In this document: positions 1 through 8,038 of the stretch, piece after piece
Numbering within the stretch: position 1 is the first letter of the stretch
How the letters are laid out: every line of letters starts with the position of its first letter
Source of the DNA: Methylococcaceae bacterium
GTDB lineage: Bacteria > Pseudomonadota > Gammaproteobacteria > Methylococcales > Methylomonadaceae
Reading direction: 5' to 3'
Assembly: GCA_021647585.1 (NCBI GenBank)
Contig: JAKIUK010000065.1
Span: 1-23,388 of the forward strand
DNA length: 23,388 nucleotides
Program-made: the position numbers and the translations under genes
Notes under the pieces: model-generated
Seen by the model: the letters and a program-made list of their open reading frames with translations, nothing else
What the model was told of the DNA's origin: nothing
The model's database searches: none

Positions 1-138
1 GTCCAGATTTCTTCACAAAACCGTGAAGCGAACATCCCCCACCCAACAGGTAAGTGCTGATAAATTAAGTTATACTAACTATTCAATAGCTTAAGCACAT
101 TCTAAGCGATCAACTGATTTATCTAGGTTAAATGGGTT
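1..138. other. Left-edge non-coding DNA
   Basis: This AT-rich stretch lies downstream of the last minus-strand gene, the DUF4123 adaptor. I see no convincing coding sequence, RNA gene or terminator in it. Adaptors of this family are usually followed by the effector they load, so it is notable that no gene follows at once. The next gene to the left is outside the window. Confidence 0.5.
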
Positions 139-216
139 GTCATTTCGACTAACAGGAGAAATCAAGTTGCTCAAGTTGTGCTTAGACTTTAGATTCCTCC
201 CGTTGGTCGGAATGAC
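139..216. repeat. Long palindromic repeat, intact copy
   Basis: Two 25-nt arms face each other. The left arm is 139-163 (begins gtcatttcgacta) and the right arm is 192-216 (begins gattcctcccgtt). The reverse complement of the right arm matches the left arm at 21 of 25 positions, with a 28-nt loop between them. Single arms of the same repeat occur at 10605-10629 and, inverted, at 12775-12799. The element could be a small non-autonomous mobile repeat, or a hairpin that ends or stabilises the mRNA from the adaptor gene. The structure is seen directly; the role is inferred. Confidence 0.8.
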
Positions 217-287
217 ACGGTTTGTGAAGTTAAGCTACAAATGTCAAAACCGAGAGTACCCTGCGATAAGTTAATAGTCATTTTTTT
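184..287. repeat. Roughly 100-bp dispersed repeat, copy 1
   Basis: The right arm of the palindrome and the following DNA up to the stop codon of the DUF4123 gene resemble 12765-12868, which ends at the stop codon of tagJ. Shared stretches include the arm itself, a following gacac-gtttgtg, then gtcaaaa, gagagt, cctgc and a T-rich end. The orientation relative to the neighbouring gene is the same in both copies. This suggests that one larger repeat unit sits immediately 3' of two different T6SS genes. By eye the match is interrupted by small indels. Confidence 0.65.
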
Positions 288-775
288 TATTGCAAAAGCA
301 ATAGCTCTTTTCCTGCTTCATTCTCTACAAAATATTTATCTACAAGTCCAAATAAATCCTGCTTCTCATCTTTATTACATGCAGGCAAAAACTTTCTCAA
401 CACCCGAGGATCATAATAACGAAAATAAACGGGTTCATCATCTTGATTATAAACCATCAAAAAAGTACGAAAATGCTTTCGCATGTCTTTTATATTGGCT
501 TTTGAAATTGCAAATATGCCCCAATGATGGCCAATACCACTTAATACCCAATCCGTCAGTTCTGAATCTGCGGTTAAATGTACTAAATAAGGTGCTGTCT
601 GCGCTAACTCTGGATCTAGTTCGCCTCGGTATAAGCAGATAGATTCTGCTTTATACTTTGCCAGGTTTTGAATAATATCAGGAACCGAGGCTCCATCTAA
701 TACCGCATAAACATTTGATTCTTCATCACTAAAAAGCGTTTGGTAAAACATATTGTTATCTACAGAAATAGTCAT
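287..775 (-). CDS. DUF4123 (Tap/TEC-type) effector adaptor
   Basis: This 162-aa soluble protein resembles the DUF4123 family, chaperone-adaptors that load a specific effector onto the C-terminus of VgrG. The family look is in the N-terminal stretch YAVLDGASVPDII, the middle WGIFAISKAN and the FRYYDPRVLRKFLP segment before a short helical tail. It is near the short end for the family. It starts 11 nt after the vgrG stop, with a purine-rich AAGAAG upstream of the ATG, so it is almost certainly co-transcribed with vgrG. No effector follows before the window edge. The client could be further left, could have been lost, or could be the cysteine-enzyme candidate upstream of vgrG. Confidence 0.8.
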   Translation of the reverse strand: MTISVDNNMFYQTLFSDEESNVYAVLDGASVPDIIQNLAKYKAESICLYRGELDPELAQTAPYLVHLTADSELTDWVLSGIGHHWGIFAISKANIKDMRKHFRTFLMVYNQDDEPVYFRYYDPRVLRKFLPACNKDEKQDLFGLVDKYFVENEAGKELLLLQ

Positions 776-786
776 TGTTAACTTCT

Positions 787-2904
787 TTATTTTCCAGCAG
801 CTGCCAGTTTAGCAGCTTCACATTTAGCGCAATAAGGTGTTCTATCTTTGCTTGCATTTGCCAAAGATTGTGCCTGTGGGTTTGAATACGCTTTTACAGT
901 TGTTGAACCTAAAGAAACAGGACTTTTTTCTATAGTAGTGGCTGATGCTTTAGCCACTTCACCCGATTTTTCTTTCTCAGCCTCTTGAGGTAATACGGCT
1001 GCATCAGGGGAACAGCCAGAGCCTGAACCCGCTGACCCGCCACTGTTTATCATTACTACGTTACCTTTTATAAATATGCCTGCCGGATTGATATCTATAA
1101 AATTACCACCTACTTTTAAACTAATTTGCGTGCCTGCTTCTACAACAACTTTCATACCTGCTTTTACATGTACTTCCGTACCGGCTTCCATCCCAATCTT
1201 CATCCCTACTTTTTCTTGCAAATCCATTTTTATATCTCTTGATACTGTTCCTTTTATCTTTTCGTTCTGATCACTATCTACAGTTAAATGCTTATCGCCT
1301 TTTATCTGTTCATATTCATCATTTTCTACAATCAGATGCTTTTCATTACCAATCCATTCGAAATCATCCTTTTTTATCCGGGTATCTTTATTTTTTTCGC
1401 CATGAATAAAAATTTGTTCTTCCCCTTTTTTATCTTCAAAGCGCAACTCATTAAATCCTTGTCCGCCTTTACTGGAATTTGTTTTTGTCGTTGAACGGGT
1501 CTTATTTGCCGGTAAATCATACGGAGGCATACAATCCCCGTTATATAAACGTCCGGTTACAACAGGCCTGTCTGGATCACCTTCTATAAAATCAACGATG
1601 ACTTCTTGCCCTACCCGGGGAATGTACATACTACCCCATTTTTTACCTGCCCACATTTGTGCAACACGTATCCAGCATGATGCAGAATCATCTGCTTTTC
1701 CATGACGATCCCAGTGGAAATGAACTTTAATTCTGCCATATTCATCTGTATAAATTTCTTCACCTGTTGCACCCACTACGATTGCCGTTTGCAGGCCTTG
1801 CACATTAGGCTTAGGCGTGACTCGGGGAGACCTGTATTGCTGTTGCGAATCGATAGCGGAAAAATTACAGTTGAATGTTTCCTCACCCTCGCTGTCACCG
1901 CCTACCAAAGCACCCGAACTGATTTCATACTCAACAGAAAGCAAAAGATATTCTCGGTTTTGGTCTTCCCTTAGATACTCAGTTAAATTAAATAATGCCC
2001 CCGTTGTCAGCCCTCGAACATCGCCTGAACCACTGACAATTTCATATTGTGCATGTAATTCATCAATTCTCACTCTGGCATATTGATCTCCGTGCTCATG
2101 TTCAGAATATTCCCCGGGGAAATCGTAATATTCAAAAACCGCACCATCATGGCTTTTTTGATCATTGGCCGTTGAGTTCAGACCCTTTTTCGGCGCTTTA
2201 AAATCGAAATCATTTAAAGCATATGCCCCTGATTGTACTTCTTTGCTTATATTCCATGAACTGATATGATCCTGTTTTCTACGGCCTGAATTTTCAGCAG
2301 GTAAATAAGGTACATTTTCATAACCAGCTGTTGTCTCATGAGAGCTTATACCATCCGCTAAAACCAACTCATGTTTACCATTCTCATGCGTAAAATAATA
2401 ATAAATACCTTCCTGTTCCATTAATCGGCTGACAAAACTACAATCTGATTCTCTATACTGCACACAGTATTCCCATGTTCTATATGAACCACTCAGTTGA
2501 TCTTTAAAATCTGTCATACCATGATCACGAAACACTTGTTTTACAATATCAGGCACTTTCATTTCTTGAAAAATACGACAATCAGCCGTTTTGGTTAAAA
2601 ACCATAACCAGGGTTTCAAAATTGCTTGATAGGTACAATGTCGACCTTCCTGCCCAACCAAAGAAAATCGACTGATATAGCCATTAAAATAACGGGTTTC
2701 ACCGCTTTCCAATTCAACTCTTACTGTGGCATTGCCGCCTAATATAGCCTCATAATCTATTTCCAGATCTTCGCTATAGAGCTCAAGGTCATATTCGAAT
2801 AACTGGCTCATCCTTTCTCTACCAGACATACGACGAATGACTAATTCGTCATCACCTAAAGGTGTAGAAATTGCTATGAAACGGTGTTCTTGTGTTAATG
2901 CCAT
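787..2904 (-). CDS. vgrG: VgrG spike protein (TssI)
   Basis: VgrG trimers form the needle tip that sits on the Hcp tube and punctures the target envelope. The 705-aa protein has the usual order: gp27-like domains to about residue 360, a gp5-like OB domain at about 372-455 with the hallmark GRIKVHFHWDR and WIRVAQMWAGKKWGSMYIPR stretches, then a beta-helix of short repeats (about 490-620). A glycine/serine linker (622-630) leads into a roughly 75-residue tail with no recognised enzyme domain, ending in a CAKC motif (692-695) and an Ala/Lys-rich end. The tail more likely docks an adaptor or effector than acts as a toxin itself. The start has a fair ribosome site (AAGGGA). DUF4123 follows closely. 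Confidence 0.96.
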   Translation of the reverse strand: MALTQEHRFIAISTPLGDDELVIRRMSGRERMSQLFEYDLELYSEDLEIDYEAILGGNATVRVELESGETRYFNGYISRFSLVGQEGRHCTYQAILKPWLWFLTKTADCRIFQEMKVPDIVKQVFRDHGMTDFKDQLSGSYRTWEYCVQYRESDCSFVSRLMEQEGIYYYFTHENGKHELVLADGISSHETTAGYENVPYLPAENSGRRKQDHISSWNISKEVQSGAYALNDFDFKAPKKGLNSTANDQKSHDGAVFEYYDFPGEYSEHEHGDQYARVRIDELHAQYEIVSGSGDVRGLTTGALFNLTEYLREDQNREYLLLSVEYEISSGALVGGDSEGEETFNCNFSAIDSQQQYRSPRVTPKPNVQGLQTAIVVGATGEEIYTDEYGRIKVHFHWDRHGKADDSASCWIRVAQMWAGKKWGSMYIPRVGQEVIVDFIEGDPDRPVVTGRLYNGDCMPPYDLPANKTRSTTKTNSSKGGQGFNELRFEDKKGEEQIFIHGEKNKDTRIKKDDFEWIGNEKHLIVENDEYEQIKGDKHLTVDSDQNEKIKGTVSRDIKMDLQEKVGMKIGMEAGTEVHVKAGMKVVVEAGTQISLKVGGNFIDINPAGIFIKGNVVMINSGGSAGSGSGCSPDAAVLPQEAEKEKSGEVAKASATTIEKSPVSLGSTTVKAYSNPQAQSLANASKDRTPYCAKCEAAKLAAAGK

Positions 2905-3129
2905 TGTTTTCCCTTAAATTTATTTTTGAAAATTCATCGTGAATTATTCTTAAACTAAAGTTATATTGAGTCTATATCTCGCACGATTACAAAAGCAGAG
3001 TTTTATAATGACCTACGCAGCTATCGACACAAAATCAACAATTAGAAACCCGCACCCTAGCTCGTGCAGTATATATGTAGAACAAATATTTTTAGCTATT
3101 ACAGTAGTGCTATTAATGCTACTTCAAGT
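2905..3129. other. Intergenic region upstream of vgrG
   Basis: About 225 nt separate the immunity candidate from vgrG, with a ribosome site AAGGGA just before the vgrG ATG. I looked for paired -35 and -10 boxes on the minus strand and found none that convinces. No strong hairpin is visible, so vgrG may be read through from upstream or carry a promoter I cannot recognise. Confidence 0.4.
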
Positions 3130-3579
3130 TCATTTTTTGTCATCTGTAGTCTTATTACACTCCCAATTCATCAACCATGCAGCTAATTCTGAATCAAGAG
3201 TATTCGCAGGAACTTCAGTTATACAAACTACAGTTTCACTATCAATCATCCCGAGAGCAATCTTTGACCCTTTAGTTACTCCACCTAACTCAACTTTAGG
3301 CAGTATAAGTCTGATACGTTCTATTTTACTAGCAAGGTCTCCCAAAAGCACTTTCCCTTGCATAATAGTGGGTTCAGGAAGGTCTGCAGCTAAAGAAGGC
3401 GATTTGAGCCATTTCTTTTCTGCTGCAACATTAGAAACATCAATAATTATTTTGTACTTAATTACTCGATTTGCTGGCCATTCCCAGTTTAGCTCCGTAT
3501 CATTATTAAAAAAAGACATTGCATTTACTCCTGCTGTAAGTGAGATAGTCGCTAAAATAATATACATAAAAATTTTCAT
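3130..3579 (-). CDS. Small exported protein, candidate immunity partner
   Basis: I do not recognise this 149-aa family. It opens with a clear signal peptide (MKIF, hydrophobic core, likely cleavage after GVNA at residue 20), giving a periplasmic protein of about 129 residues with two cysteines (about 118 and 140). Its ATG overlaps the stop of the upstream 189-aa gene as TAATG, a sign of translational coupling. A coupled small periplasmic protein behind a possible cell-wall or lipid hydrolase is the classic layout of a T6SS effector-immunity pair, so an inhibitor role is inferred from context only. The mature protein begins MSFF directly after the cleavage site, the same as the exported protein encoded at 12055-12531. 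Confidence 0.7.
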   Translation of the reverse strand: MKIFMYIILATISLTAGVNAMSFFNNDTELNWEWPANRVIKYKIIIDVSNVAAEKKWLKSPSLAADLPEPTIMQGKVLLGDLASKIERIRLILPKVELGGVTKGSKIALGMIDSETVVCITEVPANTLDSELAAWLMNWECNKTTDDKK

Positions 3580-4148
3580 TAGTCTATTACGAGATCAAAC
3601 CCGCTCCCAGTTGCTTTCTTTTTAAAACCAATATGCCCTGAATAACTTTTTGACTTCTTTCTAACAGTGATAATTTGTTTAAAAAGATTATTTGGAGTAT
3701 CAAGTCCTGGGATACCTTTCTTAGAAATCCCTGCACTTATGAAGGCATCAGATGCATTAGTTGAACAGTTATCTCCAACCAAACTAAAGCCGCCTGGGTT
3801 AGTTTTCATTTTAACCCAAAAACTTTTAAATAATTGTGCTTCTTCTTTGGTCACAGTAATTATTAAAACGGTAGACTTTACTTTGTATTTTTTTGCTTCA
3901 TCTAAATCTACATAATACGGACGATGTACCTGAAATAAACTGTTATCATAAACCACTCCGTCCATGCCCAAACCAAAACTTCCTCCGCTACCACTAGCAC
4001 CATCTCCTTCACCAAAAAATCCCATAGGCGAACCATCTGCTAAAATGACATCAGCATGTTGAGCTAGTAGGTCAGGGTCATGATTAACGCCTGTCTTACC
4101 GCGTACAATTAACCCAATTTTAGTCCCATCAAAAACGATTGTTTCCAT
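3579..4148 (-). CDS. Candidate T6SS effector, permuted papain/NlpC-like cysteine enzyme
   Basis: This 189-aa protein has no signal peptide. Its single cysteine (Cys128) lies in DNCSTNASDAFISAG, followed by a short helix and a PGLDTPNNLF segment. Upstream, AQHADVILADG (His31) precedes a strand and a GFFGEG loop. The order His before Cys, about 97 residues apart, is what circularly permuted papain-fold enzymes show; these cleave peptidoglycan peptides or lipid ester/amide bonds. The assignment is structural pattern matching, not family recognition. A Gly/Ser-rich stretch (49-64) may be a flexible loop. It sits between tssH and vgrG, has a ribosome site AGAGG, and is coupled to the exported protein after it. 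It could alternatively be a structural accessory protein. Confidence 0.6.
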   Translation of the reverse strand: METIVFDGTKIGLIVRGKTGVNHDPDLLAQHADVILADGSPMGFFGEGDGASGSGGSFGLGMDGVVYDNSLFQVHRPYYVDLDEAKKYKVKSTVLIITVTKEEAQLFKSFWVKMKTNPGGFSLVGDNCSTNASDAFISAGISKKGIPGLDTPNNLFKQIITVRKKSKSYSGHIGFKKKATGSGFDLVID

Positions 4149-4325
4149 TTAATGTATACCTCTTGATATTCTTCAGAGTAAACCATAAAAAAAACAAGCA
4201 ATTAATAGCAAGTTAACTTTATTTCCTTAACTACTTTCTTACATAAAAAATCTCTGTCACTCTTATTTTCAGCTATATAATACAATCATAACTAATAGCT
4301 TCAATTTTATTTACCCCCTTAAACT
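4149..4325. other. Intergenic region between tssH and the effector candidate
   Basis: This AT-rich gap of 177 nt is long compared with the 3- to 14-nt gaps inside the tssE-F-G-H run, so a separate transcription unit may begin here. It holds one fair sigma-70-like promoter candidate (4277-4304) and the ribosome site of the 189-aa gene. No strong terminator hairpin after tssH was found. Confidence 0.4.
4277..4304 (-). promoter_or_regulatory. Candidate sigma-70 promoter for effector-immunity-vgrG unit
   Basis: Read on the minus strand, TTGAAG (4 of 6 to the -35 consensus) is followed after 16 nt by TATTAT (5 of 6 to the -10 consensus). It lies in the gap after tssH and points toward the effector candidate. 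In AT-rich DNA such matches arise by chance, so confidence is low. Confidence 0.3.
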
Positions 4326-7007
4326 CTAATCAAAACTATAAGCAAACTCGGAATCAGCTACATTTATATGCACTCGTTCAATCACTTTACCTTCTATCAT
4401 TCTATGTAAAAATTCTTCACTGATTTTAGGCAGCATGGTATTTGTCAGTATTGAATCTATCATTCTTCCACCACTCTCTAACTCTGTGCATCGTTCAGCA
4501 ATGAGTTGCACAACATCTTCATCATAAGTAAATGGAATTTTATGGTTCTCTAGTATCCGTTTTTCTATTCTGCCCAGTTGCAATCGAGTAATAGCCGAAA
4601 TCATTTCATCACTTAAAGGAAAATACGGAATAACAACCAACCGACCTAATAGGGCTGCTGGAAATATCTCCAGTAATGGCGCACGTAATGCTTTTGTAAG
4701 TCCATCAGCATCTGGCATAAACTCAGGGTCTTTACACATATTGGTAATCAAATCGGTACCGGCATTAGTCGTTAATAAGATTAATGTGTTTTTAAAGTCA
4801 ATAATTCGACCTTCTCCATCTTCCATCCAGCCTTTATCAAACACCTGAAAAAATATTTCATGTACGTCCGGATGCGCTTTTTCTATTTCATCAAGCAATA
4901 CCACACTGTATGGCTTCCGTCTTACAGCTTCGGTTAACACCCCTCCTTCGCCATAACCAACATATCCAGGAGGAGCACCCTTCAATGTGGAAACAGTATG
5001 CGCTTCCTGAAACTCACTCATATTAATGGTAATTATATTTTGCTCTCCACCATACAAGGTTTCAGCTAAAGCTAATGCAGTTTCTGTTTTACCTACACCA
5101 GAGGTACCCGCAAGCATAAACACACCTATAGGCTTACTTGGATTATCTAGTCCTGCTCTTGATGTCTGGATGCGTTTGGCAATCATCTCCAGGGCATGAT
5201 GCTGACCAATAATCCTCTGGCCTAATGCATCAGCTAGATGAAGTACCGTTTCAATTTCATTTTTAACCATTCTTCCTACTGGAATTCCAGTCCAATCACC
5301 TACCACTGATGCCACCGCTTGTGCATCTACTGTTGGTAGGATCAAAGGGTCTTCACCTTGCTTTTCATGTAACGTATTTTGTAATTCTTTTAACTGACTG
5401 AGTAATTCCTCAGTTGATACATTCTCTACTTCATCAACAGATTCTGCAGTTTCACCTTCTGGCGGGTCTGATCTTAACTTTTTACGTAAATCGAGTATTT
5501 GGGTTACTAAATCTAACTCTGTTTTCCAACGGGACTCTAACTCGCCTAAAACTACTTTTTCATCTGCCAACTTTTCTTCCACTATCGCTTTCCTTGCTGT
5601 GGTATCTATACCTAAATTAGTTTCTTTTTCAATCATTCCCAATTCAGTGTTTAGTGCATCGATCTGTTTTTTTCGGTCATCAACTTCTGCAGGAATAGCA
5701 TGCTGACTTATTGCTACTCGGGCACAGGCAGTATCTAGCAAACTCACTGATTTGTCAGGTAATTGACGCGCGGGAATATAGCGATGAGACAGTTTTACAG
5801 ACGATTCAATCGCTTCATCCAACAATTGAACTTTATGATGATTCTCCATCACAGCTGCCATATTACGCATCATTTTTATCGCTTTTTCTTCATCTGGCTC
5901 ATCTACCTGTACCACCTGAAATCGTCTGGTTAAAGCAGGGTCTTTTTCAATATGTTTTTTATATTCTGCCCATGTTGTCGCTGCAACCGTTCTCAATTTA
6001 CCTCTGGCTAACGCTGGCTTTAATAGATTTGCCGCATCACCTGTTCCTGCCGCACCCCCTGCACCCACCAGTGTATGCGCTTCGTCAATAAATAGAATTA
6101 TTGGTTTTTCTGAAGCCTGAACTTCATCAATAACCTTTCTTAATCGATTCTCAAATTCCCCTTTCATGCTCGCACCCGCTTGCAATAAGCCAATGTCTAA
6201 GGATAATAGAGAAACATCTTGTAATGGCGGCGGAACATCTCCAGAGGCTATTTTTTGTGCAAAGCCTTCCACAACGGCAGTTTTTCCTACACCTGCTTCA
6301 CCTGTTAACATCGGGTTGTTTTGTCGCCTACGCATTAAGATATCGACAATTTGGCGAATTTCTTCATCTCTACCTACAATAGGGTCCATTTCACCGTTAC
6401 GCGCCTGTTCCGTTAAATCAACAGTAAATTGTTTTAACGCTTCCTGTTTACCCATTTGTGCGGGTGCAATTGCATCACTGGCTTCACCTGGCATTGCGGC
6501 ACTAAAACCATCAGTAGCAGATAAATGTTCTTCGGGTGAACCGGATACAATACTGGCAAATGCGTCTTGTAATTGTTCTAACTTTATTTTCCCAAATTCT
6601 TTAGATATATTCAGTAGTACTTGTTCTAACCCTTTAGTACCCAATAAACCAACCACTAAATGGCCTGTTCTCACCTGCGTTTCACCAAAAGCAAGGGTGC
6701 CGTATACCCATCCGCGTTCGACTGCTTCTTCTATATAAGGCGATAAGTTAGATATTGATGTTGCCCCACGAGGAAGTTTGTCCAATGCGGTTGTCAAGTC
6801 CTGTGCAACACGGGGTGCTTCCAGTTCAAAATGTCTGATAATACGATGCAAATCAGAGTCTTGCTGTTGCAATATCTGATTTAACCAATGCACCAGTTCC
6901 ACATGCGGGTTACCCCGCATTTTACAAAAAACAGTCGCACTTTCTATGGCTTTATATCCCAGACTGTTTAACTTTCCAAATAACGCAACTCGATTTATTC
7001 CGCTCAT
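4326..7007 (-). CDS. tssH: TssH/ClpV AAA+ ATPase
   Basis: ClpV pulls TssC out of the contracted sheath using ATP, recycling subunits for the next firing. The 893-aa protein has an N-domain (to about 150), AAA module 1 with Walker A GEAGVGKT (236-243) and Walker B ILFIDEAH (305-312), a long coiled-coil middle region (about 440-555), and AAA module 2 with Walker A GTSGVGKT (634-641) and Walker B VVLLDEIEK (702-710). Length fits the family. Its ATG follows tssG by 14 nt with AAGGCAAG upstream. The last 206 nt (4326-4531) recur without indels at 12550-12755, a fragment inside the lipase block; see that entry. Confidence 0.97.
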   Translation of the reverse strand: MSGINRVALFGKLNSLGYKAIESATVFCKMRGNPHVELVHWLNQILQQQDSDLHRIIRHFELEAPRVAQDLTTALDKLPRGATSISNLSPYIEEAVERGWVYGTLAFGETQVRTGHLVVGLLGTKGLEQVLLNISKEFGKIKLEQLQDAFASIVSGSPEEHLSATDGFSAAMPGEASDAIAPAQMGKQEALKQFTVDLTEQARNGEMDPIVGRDEEIRQIVDILMRRRQNNPMLTGEAGVGKTAVVEGFAQKIASGDVPPPLQDVSLLSLDIGLLQAGASMKGEFENRLRKVIDEVQASEKPIILFIDEAHTLVGAGGAAGTGDAANLLKPALARGKLRTVAATTWAEYKKHIEKDPALTRRFQVVQVDEPDEEKAIKMMRNMAAVMENHHKVQLLDEAIESSVKLSHRYIPARQLPDKSVSLLDTACARVAISQHAIPAEVDDRKKQIDALNTELGMIEKETNLGIDTTARKAIVEEKLADEKVVLGELESRWKTELDLVTQILDLRKKLRSDPPEGETAESVDEVENVSTEELLSQLKELQNTLHEKQGEDPLILPTVDAQAVASVVGDWTGIPVGRMVKNEIETVLHLADALGQRIIGQHHALEMIAKRIQTSRAGLDNPSKPIGVFMLAGTSGVGKTETALALAETLYGGEQNIITINMSEFQEAHTVSTLKGAPPGYVGYGEGGVLTEAVRRKPYSVVLLDEIEKAHPDVHEIFFQVFDKGWMEDGEGRIIDFKNTLILLTTNAGTDLITNMCKDPEFMPDADGLTKALRAPLLEIFPAALLGRLVVIPYFPLSDEMISAITRLQLGRIEKRILENHKIPFTYDEDVVQLIAERCTELESGGRMIDSILTNTMLPKISEEFLHRMIEGKVIERVHINVADSEFAYSFD

Positions 7008-7021
7008 TTTCTTGCCTTTTA

Positions 7022-8038
7022 TTATTTAATTGGATTTAATATCAAATCATCAGCATCCAGTTGACTTGTCCTTTCACCTATCCAGGTTGTCCAACCTAAT
7101 TGCGAATTATTATCTAAACAGGCTTTAGGTACTTCATTTTTTTTCAAAATAAGTTGAATATCCCAGCCCAACTCAATCCCTATGTAATTTTTTACAATTG
7201 AAATCAATCTTTTCAAGTTCCCCCCTCCTGGTAACATCTGCTGGTATTGATCAATTCCCATAGGACCTAAAGTAATTCTGAATTTATTTTGCCGACTCCA
7301 GATTCTGCTTCCTAAAATGGCTGTTGTCCCCAATAACCCCGTTTGCTCAGAGTCACCTAACCGACAAACACTATCATCGGGAAGGTCCAGCCATTCTCCC
7401 ACAAACTCTTCTATTTCAACTATCAATCCAAAATAACCGTGTATTATTGCAGCCAAACCTTCTGCATGCTTTGCTTGACAGGAAAAATGGCCAGAATAAT
7501 GGAGTTTTAGTAGATCCGTTATATCATCTCGTTTTTGGTTTGCCTCTATAGCAATACCCAATAAACTACCGACATAAACTTTAAACCGATCCTCATCAGG
7601 CCGATCAAAGTTTACCGTTGGTTGCGCATTGGCCCATGCACGGTAGAATAATGACAACATCCTATGCTGAAAAAGATTAATAAACCTTATAAAAGTTGGA
7701 TCTTGATGATGATTTAGTCGCTGAAATGCATATTCTGTAAGATGCGTTGGTAACGCGCCATTCGGGCCAAATAATCCAAAAAAAGCCGTTGATAAATGGG
7801 GAACTGTATAGCCGTCTCTATACTGATAAGCCGTAATAGTTGAAGGTGCAAAACTTAAAGAAACATCCTGGTCTAGTCGTATGGGATCATCATAAGGCCG
7901 CACCCCCCTGCCTAATAAAGGTTTCTGTGGGTTTTTACACTCAATCAGTCTTATTGCCTGGAAAAAACCAAATTCGTATGGTTTCTCCAACAGACTTTTA
8001 TCTATAAAATATGTCTTGTTCCTCTTCTTGTCATCCAT
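7022..8038 (-). CDS. tssG: TssG baseplate protein
   Basis: TssG joins TssE, TssF and TssK in the baseplate wedge that docks on the membrane complex and starts tube and sheath growth. The 338-aa length and the opening stretch FGFFQAIRLIE, followed by LGRGVRPYDDPIRL and later HLTEYAFQRLNHHQDPTFIRFINLFQHRMLSLFYRAWA, are typical of the family. The ATG at 8038 lies 37 nt inside the end of tssF. A GAGG site lies just upstream of it, so the overlap looks real and the two are probably translationally coupled. Confidence 0.95.
   Translation of the reverse strand: MDDKKRNKTYFIDKSLLEKPYEFGFFQAIRLIECKNPQKPLLGRGVRPYDDPIRLDQDVSLSFAPSTITAYQYRDGYTVPHLSTAFFGLFGPNGALPTHLTEYAFQRLNHHQDPTFIRFINLFQHRMLSLFYRAWANAQPTVNFDRPDEDRFKVYVGSLLGIAIEANQKRDDITDLLKLHYSGHFSCQAKHAEGLAAIIHGYFGLIVEIEEFVGEWLDLPDDSVCRLGDSEQTGLLGTTAILGSRIWSRQNKFRITLGPMGIDQYQQMLPGGGNLKRLISIVKNYIGIELGWDIQLILKKNEVPKACLDNNSQLGWTTWIGERTSQLDADDLILNPIK

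Noticed and set aside
139..216. CRISPR-type repeat or tRNA
   Set aside because: There are only isolated arms with no regular spacing, and no cloverleaf fold. An inverted-repeat element explains them better.
241..642. Plus-strand open frame of 133 residues
   Set aside because: It overlaps the DUF4123 gene on the other strand and begins in repeat DNA; no family features.
2966..3625. Plus-strand open frame of 219 residues
   Set aside because: It lies mostly antisense to the exported-protein gene and has no family resemblance. The minus-strand gene has a signal peptide and a coupled start.
6166..6738. Plus-strand open frame of 190 residues
   Set aside because: It is antisense to the conserved first AAA module of tssH.
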